From CAMLJR01 sp964631955 (GTDB lineage Bacteria > Pseudomonadota > Gammaproteobacteria > Pseudomonadales > CAMLJR01): a DNA stretch of 64,000 nucleotides. A program made the position numbers and the translations under genes. This document shows, piece after piece, positions 36,945 through 45,162 of the stretch. The stretch's first letter is position 1. Every line of letters starts with the position of its first letter. The notes under the pieces were generated by a model. It worked only from the letters and a program-made list of their open reading frames with translations. It was not told the origin of the DNA and did no database searches. The stretch lies in the NCBI GenBank assembly GCA_964631955.1, contig CAZWBA010000005.1, positions 62,001 through 126,000 on the forward strand, written 5' to 3'.

Positions 36945-37949
36945 ATGAAGCAAGCCGCCCGCATACGTGAAATTGTCGCCATCCTGAGTGCAAGTCGGCA
37001 TCCAGTGCATAGGGATGTATTTCTGGAAGCGCTTGAAGTGTCTCTGGCGACATTCAAGCGCGACATAGAAACACTTCGCGATCAGATGCAAGCCCCCATT
37101 GAATATGTGGCAGCTGAAGGCGAGTCACGTGGCGGCTATATTCTTGAGAAAAAGGACTGGGTTTCCGGAAAGCACGGCCTGCCCAACGTATGGTTTTCCG
37201 CGTCGGAACTCTACGCGATTTTGATGATCGATGAACTCGCCAAGCATATTGGTCCAGGCCTACTCAGCGAACATCTTCGAGACCTCATCCCCCGCATAAC
37301 CATGGCGCTAAGTTCTGGAGGAGACTCAGCTGACAGAATTCGGTCCAAAATAAAAATCATGACATCGGCCAGCCGAAGAAATGGCTCTCCGTTTTTTGAT
37401 ACCGTCACACAGGCCACAGTGAATAGCGAACGGCTTGAGATTCTCTACTACACGCGCACACGCAACGAACGATCAACCAGGGAAGTTTCTCCGCTGAGGA
37501 TTATTCATTACAAAGAAAACTGGTACCTCTTTGCGTGGTGCCATAAGTCCGATGGAATTCGGATGTTTGCCATGGATGCAATTGAAGATGCGAAAAACCT
37601 CAAAAAGCCGGCAAAGACGGTAGCAAACAAGCAAGTGGACGAAGTCATAGGCAAGGGCTTTGGAATCTACCTGGGGGGAAACATCTCTTGGGCAACTCTT
37701 CGATTCAACGCAAAGCAGGCGCCATGGATCAGCTCCGAGGTTTGGCACCCAGAGCAACACGGACAATACCTCAATGATGGCAGATATGAGCTGAAAGTTC
37801 CGTATAGCAACCCGAACGAGTTGATACTTGAAATTCTTAAATACGGTGAAAATGTCGAGGTTATTGAGCCTGCATCTCTTCGTCAGGAAATTGCTACGAG
37901 ATTATCTAAAGCCGCAAAAATTTATAGCTCTAACGAAAGGCAGAAATAA
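36945..37949 (+). CDS. WYL-domain transcriptional regulator
   Basis: A 334-residue protein: N-terminal winged helix (RIREIVAILSASRHPVHRDV, then VSLATFKRDIETLRDQ), a central WYL domain (EVSPLRIIHYKENWYLFAWC, then IRMFAMDAIEDAKNL) and a C-terminal WCX-like region. Related proteins (BrxR, CapW, YafY) often control defence operons and sense a nucleic-acid or nucleotide ligand. It begins 9 bp after the HNH gene, so it is the third gene of this operon and a second candidate for binding the twin operators upstream. Confidence 0.88.
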   Translation: MKQAARIREIVAILSASRHPVHRDVFLEALEVSLATFKRDIETLRDQMQAPIEYVAAEGESRGGYILEKKDWVSGKHGLPNVWFSASELYAILMIDELAKHIGPGLLSEHLRDLIPRITMALSSGGDSADRIRSKIKIMTSASRRNGSPFFDTVTQATVNSERLEILYYTRTRNERSTREVSPLRIIHYKENWYLFAWCHKSDGIRMFAMDAIEDAKNLKKPAKTVANKQVDEVIGKGFGIYLGGNISWATLRFNAKQAPWISSEVWHPEQHGQYLNDGRYELKVPYSNPNELILEILKYGENVEVIEPASLRQEIATRLSKAAKIYSSNERQK

Positions 37950-37994
37950 TACAAAAGACTCGCGAGTGCCTATGGATGTCTTGCGAAGTGAAGA

Positions 37995-38046
37995 ATGGGG
38001 TGGCTGATGGGGATCGAACCCACGACCACAGGAATCACAATCCTGT
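37995..38046. repeat. Left attachment site: 52-bp copy of the tRNA-His 3' half
   Basis: Identical over 52 bp to 62448-62499, which covers the 3' part of tRNA-His including the anticodon region. It lacks the D-arm and 5' acceptor strand, so it is not a functional tRNA. It marks the far end of an integrated element. Confidence 0.95.
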
Positions 38047-38262
38047 TTTGGGTAAATAGAAACCTTTTATTTTCAAAAAGTTAGCGACTTAACGACTACA
38101 AAACACCCAACAAGATACGAATAAGATACATTTTATCAATATAATCAAAGACTTAGATTTGACAGACGCTTTTGGATCGAGGCAAGGTACCACCAAGCCA
38201 CTCGTCAATTGAGACTACTGCGCTTAAGACGAATCCGACCTTGACCACTTAAGGCTGCCAAA
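38047..38262. other. Left island end, non-coding
   Basis: AT-rich end region with an arm-site pair at 38112-38129 and a copy of CCTTTTATTTTCA at 38063-38075 that recurs almost exactly (one T fewer) at 62395-62406 near the other end. No gene is seen. Confidence 0.6.
38112..38129 (+). repeat. Putative integrase arm-type sites, left end
   Basis: AAGATAC at 38112 and again at 38123 (11-bp period). The same pair with the same spacing lies at 62283-62300. In the circular form the two pairs would flank the attachment core in the same orientation, as arm sites do. Confidence 0.7.
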
Positions 38263-39450
38263 ATGACTGAAAATGACCTAGTAAATACCCATTTAAAATT
38301 TAGGTTTGACCCAAAATATCAAACTGTCACGGAGAAAACATTTCGCACCGATATACGAGACGCGCTGAGCTATATCCGCAAAGCTTTACCGCCCGAGATC
38401 TATAACGAGGTGTTGGCCTCTCAGAAAAAGCTACCCTTCTTCTTGCATCGCATCGCCCCTGCCATTATTGAAAAATTAAAAAGTGATGTTGCACTAGCCG
38501 AAAGCAAGACAAGCGATTCTTGGCGCAAGCTCCGAACGGCAGTTGCACGACTATATGGCGCAACCGGCCTAATACAAATCGCGGACAACATCAAAAAAAT
38601 CAAAAACCCAGCCGAATTGAACAACCGAAACAAAAAGCCTCGGGCCAGCCGTCGCCAAAAAAGCATACATAAGAGTAATTTAAACCAGTTAATCATAGAA
38701 AGAACGGACGCTGGAGATTTGGACTCAGTGACATTGCTCATCCTGGGCTGGTCGTTAGGGATTCGACCATGCGAGGTCAAAAACATAAGTTGGAAACAGG
38801 CTCAGAAAGCGGGCTATATAGAGGTAACTATTGGCGCAGCTAAAAGCACAGTTGTTGGGCAAAGATATGTAAAACTGAGCCGTGGAATAGATCGCACCCT
38901 GACCATAGAAACCGACCCTTTTCTTATTACATCAATTGATTATTGGAATAAAACCTCTAACGACGGGAACATCGAAAAACGAATAAAAAATGCGTCTGAA
39001 CGAGTTTCAAATGCTGCTAAAAAATTATGGCCCAACCAAAGAAAAAATTTTACTTTATATTCACTAAGAGACATTTTTGGATCTCGTGTGAAATTCAGAT
39101 TCCAGGATGAAAAACAGGGACGCGTTATAGTCGCGGCACTTATGGGGCACAAATGCACAAAATCGGCCAGATCTTATGGAAACTCCGCGACCGGAAAAAG
39201 CATGGTTGAAAAATCAAAATGCAACGCCCCTCAACCATCCAATGAAACTGTTGCTAAAGTTATAGATAATCGCTCCTCATTAGAAAAACTCAATACTGAT
39301 CTAGCTCGTTACGAACGATTAAATCATAGAGAACATTTAGAAATTTTACACGACAATCGTTTGAGCCCGGAAAACAGATTAAGTCGATTTGAAAAACTCT
39401 TCGAAAGAAGAATCAATGGATACCATAAATGGCCGGAAAAAGATCGATAG
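38263..39450 (+). CDS. Divergent tyrosine recombinase-like protein
   Basis: A 395-residue protein near the left island end. The C-terminal half has tyrosine-recombinase features: LILGWSLGIRPCEVKNIS (first Arg), a lysine in GAAKSTVVGQRYVKL, YSLRDIFGSR in place of the usual His-x-Leu-Arg, and LMGHKCTKSARSYGNS with the conserved His and a candidate nucleophilic Tyr. The box II His is replaced, so activity is uncertain. The N-terminal half could be a core-binding domain. It differs clearly from the integrase at 60884, and an IS element begins 4 bp after its stop. Confidence 0.7.
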   Translation: MTENDLVNTHLKFRFDPKYQTVTEKTFRTDIRDALSYIRKALPPEIYNEVLASQKKLPFFLHRIAPAIIEKLKSDVALAESKTSDSWRKLRTAVARLYGATGLIQIADNIKKIKNPAELNNRNKKPRASRRQKSIHKSNLNQLIIERTDAGDLDSVTLLILGWSLGIRPCEVKNISWKQAQKAGYIEVTIGAAKSTVVGQRYVKLSRGIDRTLTIETDPFLITSIDYWNKTSNDGNIEKRIKNASERVSNAAKKLWPNQRKNFTLYSLRDIFGSRVKFRFQDEKQGRVIVAALMGHKCTKSARSYGNSATGKSMVEKSKCNAPQPSNETVAKVIDNRSSLEKLNTDLARYERLNHREHLEILHDNRLSPENRLSRFEKLFERRINGYHKWPEKDR

Positions 39451-39525
39451 CCATTGTTCACTTCCCCTAAACCGAGACAGCGCTTATTAGAGTTTTCTGA
39501 GATGATAATTTCTCAGGAGACGACA

Positions 39526-39810
39526 ATGAAAAAAACACGCTTTACCGAAACTAAAATCGTATCGATTCTGAAAGAAGTCGATGTCGGTTTTAAAGTCGAA
39601 GACATTTGCCGCAAACACGGCATCAGCAACGCCACCTACTACAACTGGAAAAGCAAATACGGTGGCATGGAAGCCTCGGACGTGAAAAAGCTGCGCGAGC
39701 TTCAGGAAGAAAACGACAAGCTGAAGAAAATGTTCGGCAATCTCAGTTTGGAAAATGCTGCGCTGAACGGGTTGATCGAAAAAAGGGGTGGTGACAGGCG
39801 CAAGGCGTGA
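39526..39810 (+). CDS. IS3-family transposase OrfA
   Basis: A 94-residue protein with a helix-turn-helix (KTRFTETKIVSILKEVDV, KVEDICRKHGISNATYYNWK) and a leucine-zipper-like helix (LRELQEENDKLKKMFGNL). It should bind the IS ends. Homologues usually end shortly after a LIEKK-type motif at an A-rich slippery site. Here the A run (39779-39784) has six As and OrfA instead reads on to EKRGGDRRKA. A Shine-Dalgarno-like CAGGAGA precedes the ATG at 39526. Confidence 0.9.
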   Translation: MKKTRFTETKIVSILKEVDVGFKVEDICRKHGISNATYYNWKSKYGGMEASDVKKLRELQEENDKLKKMFGNLSLENAALNGLIEKRGGDRRKA

Positions 39811-40633
39811 CGCGGTTGTTGATCTGGTGGAATTGGGTTTAACGATCGCGTACGCCTGCCAAGCGGTGAGGCTAGGCCGCGCGAGTTATTACCGAACACC
39901 GCGCAACTGGCGTATCGCTGATGCGGCTGTCATTGATGCCTTGAACGAGCAATTGAAGAAATCGCCGCGTGCAGGTTTCTGGAAATGCTATCAGCGTATT
40001 CGTCGCGCAGGTTTTACATTCAATCACAAGCGCGTTTATCGCGTGTATTGCCAGATGGGATTGAATTTACGGCAGCGCACCAAGCGTGTCTTGCCGAAGC
40101 GAATCGCGCAACCGCTCGACGTGAGCTTGTTTCCAAATGAGCAATGGGCTTTGGATTTTATGCATGACACCTTGTATTGCGGTAAACACTTTCGCACGCT
40201 GAATATTATCGATGAAGGCACGCGCGAGTGTTTGGTAATTGAGGTTGATACCAGTTTGCCAGCGGCACGCGTGATTCGTGCTCTGGAGCGATTGAAACAA
40301 GAACGCGGATTACCGAAACAAATACGCGTCGATAATGGCCCTGAATTAATAGCAGCGGAATTTTACGACTGGTGTGAGAGCCACGGCATTGAGGTTGTTT
40401 ATATCCAGCCGGGCAAGCCGCAGCAAAATGGTTTTGTTGAACGCTTTAACGGCTCAATGCGCTGTGAGTTTCTCAATGCGTATTTATTTGAATCGCTGTC
40501 GCAGGTTCGCGAGATGGCATGGGTGTGGATGCTCGACTACAACGACGAGCGACCGCGCGAAAGCTTGGGTGATCTGCCGCCAGCGGTGTATCGCGCAAAA
40601 GTGGAAAACTCTAATTTAGAAGTGTCTCACTAA
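39788..40633 (+). CDS. IS3-family transposase OrfB (DDE integrase core)
   Basis: A 281-residue frame with the HTH_21-like N-terminus (SYYRTPRNWRIADAAVIDAL) and the rve core. The DDE residues are visible in WALDFMHDTL, RVDNGPELIA and QPGKPQQNGFVERFNGSMR. It overlaps orfA by 23 bp but lies in the +1 phase relative to it, not the -1 phase used for programmed frameshifting in this family. It could be made separately from the GTG at 39788. Confidence 0.88.
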   Translation: MVTGARRDAVVDLVELGLTIAYACQAVRLGRASYYRTPRNWRIADAAVIDALNEQLKKSPRAGFWKCYQRIRRAGFTFNHKRVYRVYCQMGLNLRQRTKRVLPKRIAQPLDVSLFPNEQWALDFMHDTLYCGKHFRTLNIIDEGTRECLVIEVDTSLPAARVIRALERLKQERGLPKQIRVDNGPELIAAEFYDWCESHGIEVVYIQPGKPQQNGFVERFNGSMRCEFLNAYLFESLSQVREMAWVWMLDYNDERPRESLGDLPPAVYRAKVENSNLEVSH

Positions 40634-40673
40634 TGGGGAAGTGGACAGATGGAATGAATACTGATCTGTGAAG

Positions 40674-43349
40674 TTACGGTAAAAATAACGGGGCATCTGC
40701 TATACCCAAATTTTCAGCATACAGGCAACCTATCATCGCATCCCAAACCTTTTCCTTGCCCGGCGAAGTTAATTTTTTCGGGATATCGTAGGTGGCTTGC
40801 TGGGTAGAAATTTGGTCACGTAACTGGTGAAGCACAACCAGCACAGATGGAACTGTGAAACACTGATGTTGAATTTCCTCCGTGTTAGGCAATCGAACCA
40901 TCGCGGCGCCGAGGTTTATATACCACCCTTGCGCGCCGTCTTTGCGCACGATATCCCATTGAGGTTTATCACTACCAACACCAAAAAGTCCTTTGGGTCG
41001 AGTGCTTAGGGTGATATGCAACTCACTGGCATCGGCTTGATCATAAGCATATTTATACGAACTTATCGAGTCGTATCCATTGAGTTCATGCAGGCGGCGA
41101 GTGACTGCGTATAACATCAAATTAAAACCGAAAATAGATTCGCTATCTGCCATAACCTTGAAAAGCTTAGCAGTGTCAGTTCCTTCAGTAACCTGAACCA
41201 AATCGCCGCCAAGCAGCGGATACAATGATGGAAGAAATGCATCACCCATAAGAACTGATTGTTGCAAAATGGCGATATTGGTTACCTTTTTTGCAACGAA
41301 AAGCCAGTCAATCGGGGAGTCAATTTGCCATTTATCGAGCGCAAGAAATTCGTGGACTTGGAGAAGATTATCTTCCTTACGCGCACACACGATTGGGTAG
41401 AGAAAATGTGTGTTGCACAGTGCATCCACGCACTCGTTTAGGTAACGAATATTTATTAGATCTCGCGCTAAAACAGAAAGCTTTTCAGAGAACGGATTTT
41501 TCAGCAAGTCGCCTGTAACAATATCGATACGATGTTGAATATCTCTACAGGTTGGCACCGGATTTAACGCAAGCGACAGGGTATTTTCTAGATTTTGACC
41601 AACAACACTGCTGAACAGTGAAAATAGAGAATCGAATTTATTAACCGCCGTTTGAAGCACACCTACTTCGAAGCCATTTTCCACATCGGCCGCACCAGCA
41701 TGGTCAATATGCGTTCTCGATAAAAGGAAAGGATTAATGCTATCTCGGCCCGTCGACTCAAACAAATCTTTGAAAAGATTCCACTCACGAGAGTCAGGTT
41801 TTATGGCTCCGAGAATGCCGCAAAGGACATCATAACCGGGGATATTCCCCTCCAATACATTTATCAGCTGGATGTCTTCGTTATGATAAAGTGCCTTAAT
41901 TCGATTCAAATCATTAATAAAAAACTGAGCAATGAGTTTACGATTAAACAGAATTTCATCGGTTATTTTATATTGCATTTCAGATAATTTATTGGTGATA
42001 TTATTAAGTGACTCCAATATTAGCTGCTGACCCTGCATGAGATGCCGCTGCCCCTCAAGCAAATCATTAAGCTTTTCATCCATTTCACCGAGTTTGTCCA
42101 TAATTTTCCCAAGCGCTGCCATTATTTGAGCATGGCGCTGTGCGGCGGCATCCGGTTTGCCTTTACTAAAAAGATTACTGACTGTACTTACAGCGCCCAA
42201 GACGTTGCCCGAGCTATATTGCAAATAGGCGGTTGCAGCAATAGACCCGATTTCCACCACCTTGCCAAGATCGTTCGCCAGCTTATTGTCAGGACCTAAA
42301 ACATTATTAAGAATGTTAACTGTATCTTGGCCATGGGATACTAGCTCGTTGATTTCTTTGTTCAATGATTCCTGAGTTTTTAATACTTCCTGTTTTTTGA
42401 TTTCTTTCTCTTTTTGATCTTGGGGCAGTCTAATGACATTCGCCTTGATTGCTTCTAACTTCTCACTCGCTGTCATTTTTCCGTACGTGAAATCAGCCAA
42501 AAAACGAATATCGCGGTCGTGCTCTTCGAGGGTTTTCGTGTTGTCGTCAACGCGCTGTCTCACCTCATCAACTGTTTGATTGATCTTAGATATAGATTTT
42601 TCAATGACGTTGATAGACTCTATTGCATCCTTAAAATTCTTATCGATGGAATGCTTGATGGCAACGGCCTCGGAGGCGAGCTTCGCGATGTCAGCGTCCT
42701 GCCTAGCATCTGTAATAAGATTTTCGAGATATCCACCCGTGACCGCCTTGGTTAGCTGGCCAATCATTATTTCATTGAGTATCGGCTTCGCTCCGTTAGG
42801 GACGTTGACATTTAACCCATCGGCCAACTCATCTAAACCTAAATGCCGATCAGCGGCTTTAATCACATCAGGGTCATACAGAGCCTGAGGATTACCCCCT
42901 TTGTCCATATAGACCTTTAGTCGATCCTTAAGAATATTTTCCGCATGCGAATCAAGCGTGTCATAAAGCGCTGATTTACCCTCGTTGATGAGCGTGGTGA
43001 CGCCTGCCTTGGCGCCAGCAGAAAGGACCGTAGAAACAACCCCACCGCCCGCCACAGGCATCGACGCAAACAGAAAGGCCGTTCCAGTGGCTACAAGAAT
43101 TTCCGCAGGTAATTTGACTGCATTATTTATTTTCTTTGTTGACTCATAGTCCGAAATGATTTCCCTGATGGCCCATTGGCTTTCAGGTTTAATCATGATG
43201 CTACGTGTCGCCGCCATGAGAAACGCGCCATTCTGATCGGCACGAATCATATCGGGTGAAGAGAGCACAGATTTCTGCAGTAATATATTTCGATCGCGCC
43301 GTTTCTGAGTCAACAATTCTAATATCTCGGCCTGTGTGGGATTTGTCAT
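40674..43349 (-). CDS. Large coiled-coil protein with hydrophobic segments, unknown function
   Basis: An 891-residue protein I do not recognise. The ATG at 43349 (MTNPTQAEILELL) is chosen because GGAG lies 9 bp upstream; an ATG three codons earlier has no room for a ribosome-binding site. Visible: a hydrophobic Gly/Ala-rich segment at about residues 80-125 (AEILVATGTAFLFASMPVAG), a long coiled-coil stretch (about 225-355: IEKSISKINQTVDEVRQRVD), a second hydrophobic patch (about 370-395: GSIAATAYLQYSSGNVLGAV), another coiled coil (LGEMDEKLNDLLEGQRHLMQ), then a globular C-terminal half. The alternation of amphipathic coils and hairpin-like hydrophobic segments resembles alpha-helical pore-forming proteins, an inference only. 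It lies 48 bp after the 181-residue partner. Confidence 0.8.
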   Translation of the reverse strand: MTNPTQAEILELLTQKRRDRNILLQKSVLSSPDMIRADQNGAFLMAATRSIMIKPESQWAIREIISDYESTKKINNAVKLPAEILVATGTAFLFASMPVAGGGVVSTVLSAGAKAGVTTLINEGKSALYDTLDSHAENILKDRLKVYMDKGGNPQALYDPDVIKAADRHLGLDELADGLNVNVPNGAKPILNEIMIGQLTKAVTGGYLENLITDARQDADIAKLASEAVAIKHSIDKNFKDAIESINVIEKSISKINQTVDEVRQRVDDNTKTLEEHDRDIRFLADFTYGKMTASEKLEAIKANVIRLPQDQKEKEIKKQEVLKTQESLNKEINELVSHGQDTVNILNNVLGPDNKLANDLGKVVEIGSIAATAYLQYSSGNVLGAVSTVSNLFSKGKPDAAAQRHAQIMAALGKIMDKLGEMDEKLNDLLEGQRHLMQGQQLILESLNNITNKLSEMQYKITDEILFNRKLIAQFFINDLNRIKALYHNEDIQLINVLEGNIPGYDVLCGILGAIKPDSREWNLFKDLFESTGRDSINPFLLSRTHIDHAGAADVENGFEVGVLQTAVNKFDSLFSLFSSVVGQNLENTLSLALNPVPTCRDIQHRIDIVTGDLLKNPFSEKLSVLARDLINIRYLNECVDALCNTHFLYPIVCARKEDNLLQVHEFLALDKWQIDSPIDWLFVAKKVTNIAILQQSVLMGDAFLPSLYPLLGGDLVQVTEGTDTAKLFKVMADSESIFGFNLMLYAVTRRLHELNGYDSISSYKYAYDQADASELHITLSTRPKGLFGVGSDKPQWDIVRKDGAQGWYINLGAAMVRLPNTEEIQHQCFTVPSVLVVLHQLRDQISTQQATYDIPKKLTSPGKEKVWDAMIGCLYAENLGIADAPLFLP

Positions 43350-43406
43350 TAAAAACATCTCCAGTAGGAATGTGCCGGATTAACGAGGTAACGCAGTTAT
43401 AATGAA

Positions 43407-43952
43407 TTATTGGCTAGTTGAATTACGCTGGATTTCAAGTTCTTCGATGCGTGATTCCAAAGACTCAATTGTCGGTATCAATTCAGCCAATATATCCTTC
43501 TTAAGTTGTTCGCGAGCCAAGCTTTGTTCTTTACGCTGCCGAAAAATCTGGCACTGCAATGCCCATATATGCTTATTGTCGATGAGCACACCGACGGGCT
43601 CTACGGGGGAAATAGCTTTAACATCATACGGTAGCTCGCCAACACCATAGGGTGAAACAAGTGGTTTTGTGAAAGCGACGGTATTGACAGCCAACTCAGA
43701 GAAGCTATAAACCACCTCCCCTCCTGCCTGCCCCTGAATACCAATGGTCAACTTGAATAAATTATTAGATGGGGAGATGTGAATTTGGCCTGGGGGGAAG
43801 ACCCGCCCGAAATCTAAATCATAACCTCCAACAGGCAGTAGCTGTATAAACTTAGCGGCCTCATCTATTCGAAAGATATTGGCTAGCGGGGGAACTGCGG
43901 ACACGCTGTGGTCATTCGGCACATTTTTACAATCCATCCAATCTTGATTCAT
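43407..43952 (-). CDS. Hypothetical protein with C-terminal coiled coil, partner of the 891-residue protein
   Basis: A 181-residue protein with a strong AAGGA ribosome-binding site 5 bp before the ATG. The first 135 residues look like a beta-rich domain (FRIDEAAKFIQLLPVGGYDL, GQIHISPSNNLFKLTIGIQG). The tail (residues 140-175) is a coiled coil with a charged heptad pattern (REQLKKDILAELIPTIESLE). No signal peptide. It precedes the large coiled-coil gene on the same strand, so the two probably act together. No known family comes to mind. Confidence 0.75.
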   Translation of the reverse strand: MNQDWMDCKNVPNDHSVSAVPPLANIFRIDEAAKFIQLLPVGGYDLDFGRVFPPGQIHISPSNNLFKLTIGIQGQAGGEVVYSFSELAVNTVAFTKPLVSPYGVGELPYDVKAISPVEPVGVLIDNKHIWALQCQIFRQRKEQSLAREQLKKDILAELIPTIESLESRIEELEIQRNSTSQ

Positions 43953-44721
43953 TGCGTTTCCTTTTTACGATTTGTTTGGTGTTCGCTAATAACAACTCAC
44001 TGACGCGTTGGCTTTCCTGCCAAAGAATATCTGAATATATCAACTCTCCGACACACATAGAGAAGAGAAAACAAACCTGATTTTTTAAGCGTGGGTTGGC
44101 GATTTTGGTGGGGTAGGGTTAGCTTCCTCTCTAGGGGAAAAAATCCATTCAATAGATAGATTTTAATGTGACAGACTTTGACTGAAAACATAAGCGATGT
44201 GTACGCTTTATCACAGATACAGAGTATCAATAATTTCTTTTTTCATTTAGTAAATTTCGTTATATGTAAAATTAATATGATCATTTATTTTGGTATAGCA
44301 ATCCACACCCACTATTAGTGAGAAACCGTCGAGTAAAAAATTTTTCGCCGTCTGCTTCAGGTTAATGGGAAATCTCACTGTTGTCGTGGACCTAATTAGT
44401 GGGGCAAGATCACCTCGTTACAATCCTTTTTCATTGCCAGACATAATGGGGCTATGACGCCCGCTAAAAATTTGAAACACGGTTAGTTATTTACTCTTCG
44501 CAGCGTCATTTTTAGTAACGGACAATTTTCGCTTTGAGAAAATTATCAGCAAAGCATCAGTGGCTGGAATAGCCGAATTTCGGACGCAAACGCTCTCCAT
44601 CAAAAAATCCACAGCATAGATCTATTGACTTCATTCAATCGCGCTTTATTAAAAATCGGCTGCAGCACCCTGCTCGCACATTTGTTTTAGCACTGCTAAA
44701 ACGGCAACTCACTTTCTATTG
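43953..44721. other. AT-rich non-coding stretch in the island
   Basis: About 770 bp with no ORF I can support. A 77-codon minus-strand frame at 43997-44230 lacks a ribosome-binding site and recognisable content. It should hold the promoter of the two-gene unit to its left. Confidence 0.5.
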
Positions 44722-45143
44722 CTTGATACATGGTCGAAACATTGTTTCGACCATGTATCAAGTGCCACTTTTTCTGCCACCACAGCCATTTTGTTTGGCA
44801 AGAAAGCCACAACATGTGGCAACGGTGGCACGCGGTCAACCATACTTTCGGGCGTGGAAAAGCATCATTTCCACCCGGAAGTATGGGGTGGTGTGTTCGC
44901 TTAGTTGCCCTACTCTCGCATCGAGAGTGGGGTGACGATTGTAAGTTTAAAATGATCGTGTAAACGAGCGTTTTAAACTTACAAAAGCGACGAGGAAAAA
45001 ATTAAACGGAGCAATACGAGCAGAGCGATGTATTGCGGGAGTTAATTTTTAACGAAGAACATCACAGCTGCGATAAACGAGCGGGTATTGGACCGGGAGC
45101 GCGGAGCGCGAAGGGACAAACGGGCCCCGCTCGGTTATCGCAG
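44722..45143. other. Block of seven consecutive stem-loops
   Basis: In order: 44722-44762, perfect 19-bp arms with a 3-nt loop (CTTGATACATGGTCGAAAC); 44762-44831, nested GTGCCAC/GTGGCAC and TGCCAC/GTGGCA pairs; 44840-44886, CCATACTT...AAGTATGG with a bulge; 44908-44932, 11-bp arms with one G-T pair around a CAT loop; 44939-44984, perfect 14-bp TTGTAAGTTTAAAA; 44996-45050, AAAAATTAAAC plus an inner GCAATAC/GTATTGC; 45068-45143, 18-bp arms with one mismatch (CTGCGATAAACGAGCGGG). No credible ORF. It may be a structured RNA, a replication or transfer origin, or a cluster of mobile hairpins. Confidence 0.8.
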
Positions 45144-45162
45144 TGCAGTTAAGCGAAGTACT

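Larger units (their letters stand above)
39455..40647 (+). mobile_element. IS3-family insertion sequence (IS407-like group)
   Basis: 1,193 bp with imperfect inverted ends: left TGTTCACTTCCCC..., right (reverse) TGTCCACTTCCCC..., with further shared GAGACA and ATTAGAGTTTT blocks, giving about 43-bp ends. It encodes orfA and orfB. The flanking trinucleotides differ (cat / gat), so no target duplication is evident, suggesting an old insertion or later rearrangement. Confidence 0.85.

Noticed and set aside
37995..38046. Partial tRNA-His as a second tRNA gene
   Set aside because: It lacks the D-arm and 5' acceptor strand, and is explained as the attachment-site copy.
39451..40651. Target-site duplication around the IS3 element
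   Set aside because: The bases flanking the two ends differ, so no duplication can be claimed.
43997..44230. 77-codon minus-strand ORF in the AT-rich stretch
   Set aside because: No ribosome-binding site, no domain, and unusual composition; more likely chance.
44719..44963. Three overlapping short ORFs over the first stem-loops
   Set aside because: They exist because palindromic DNA lacks stops there; no ribosome-binding site and no protein-like pattern.
44722..45143. CRISPR array or integron attC array
   Set aside because: The hairpins differ in sequence and length, with no regular repeat-spacer pattern, no cas genes and no integron integrase.
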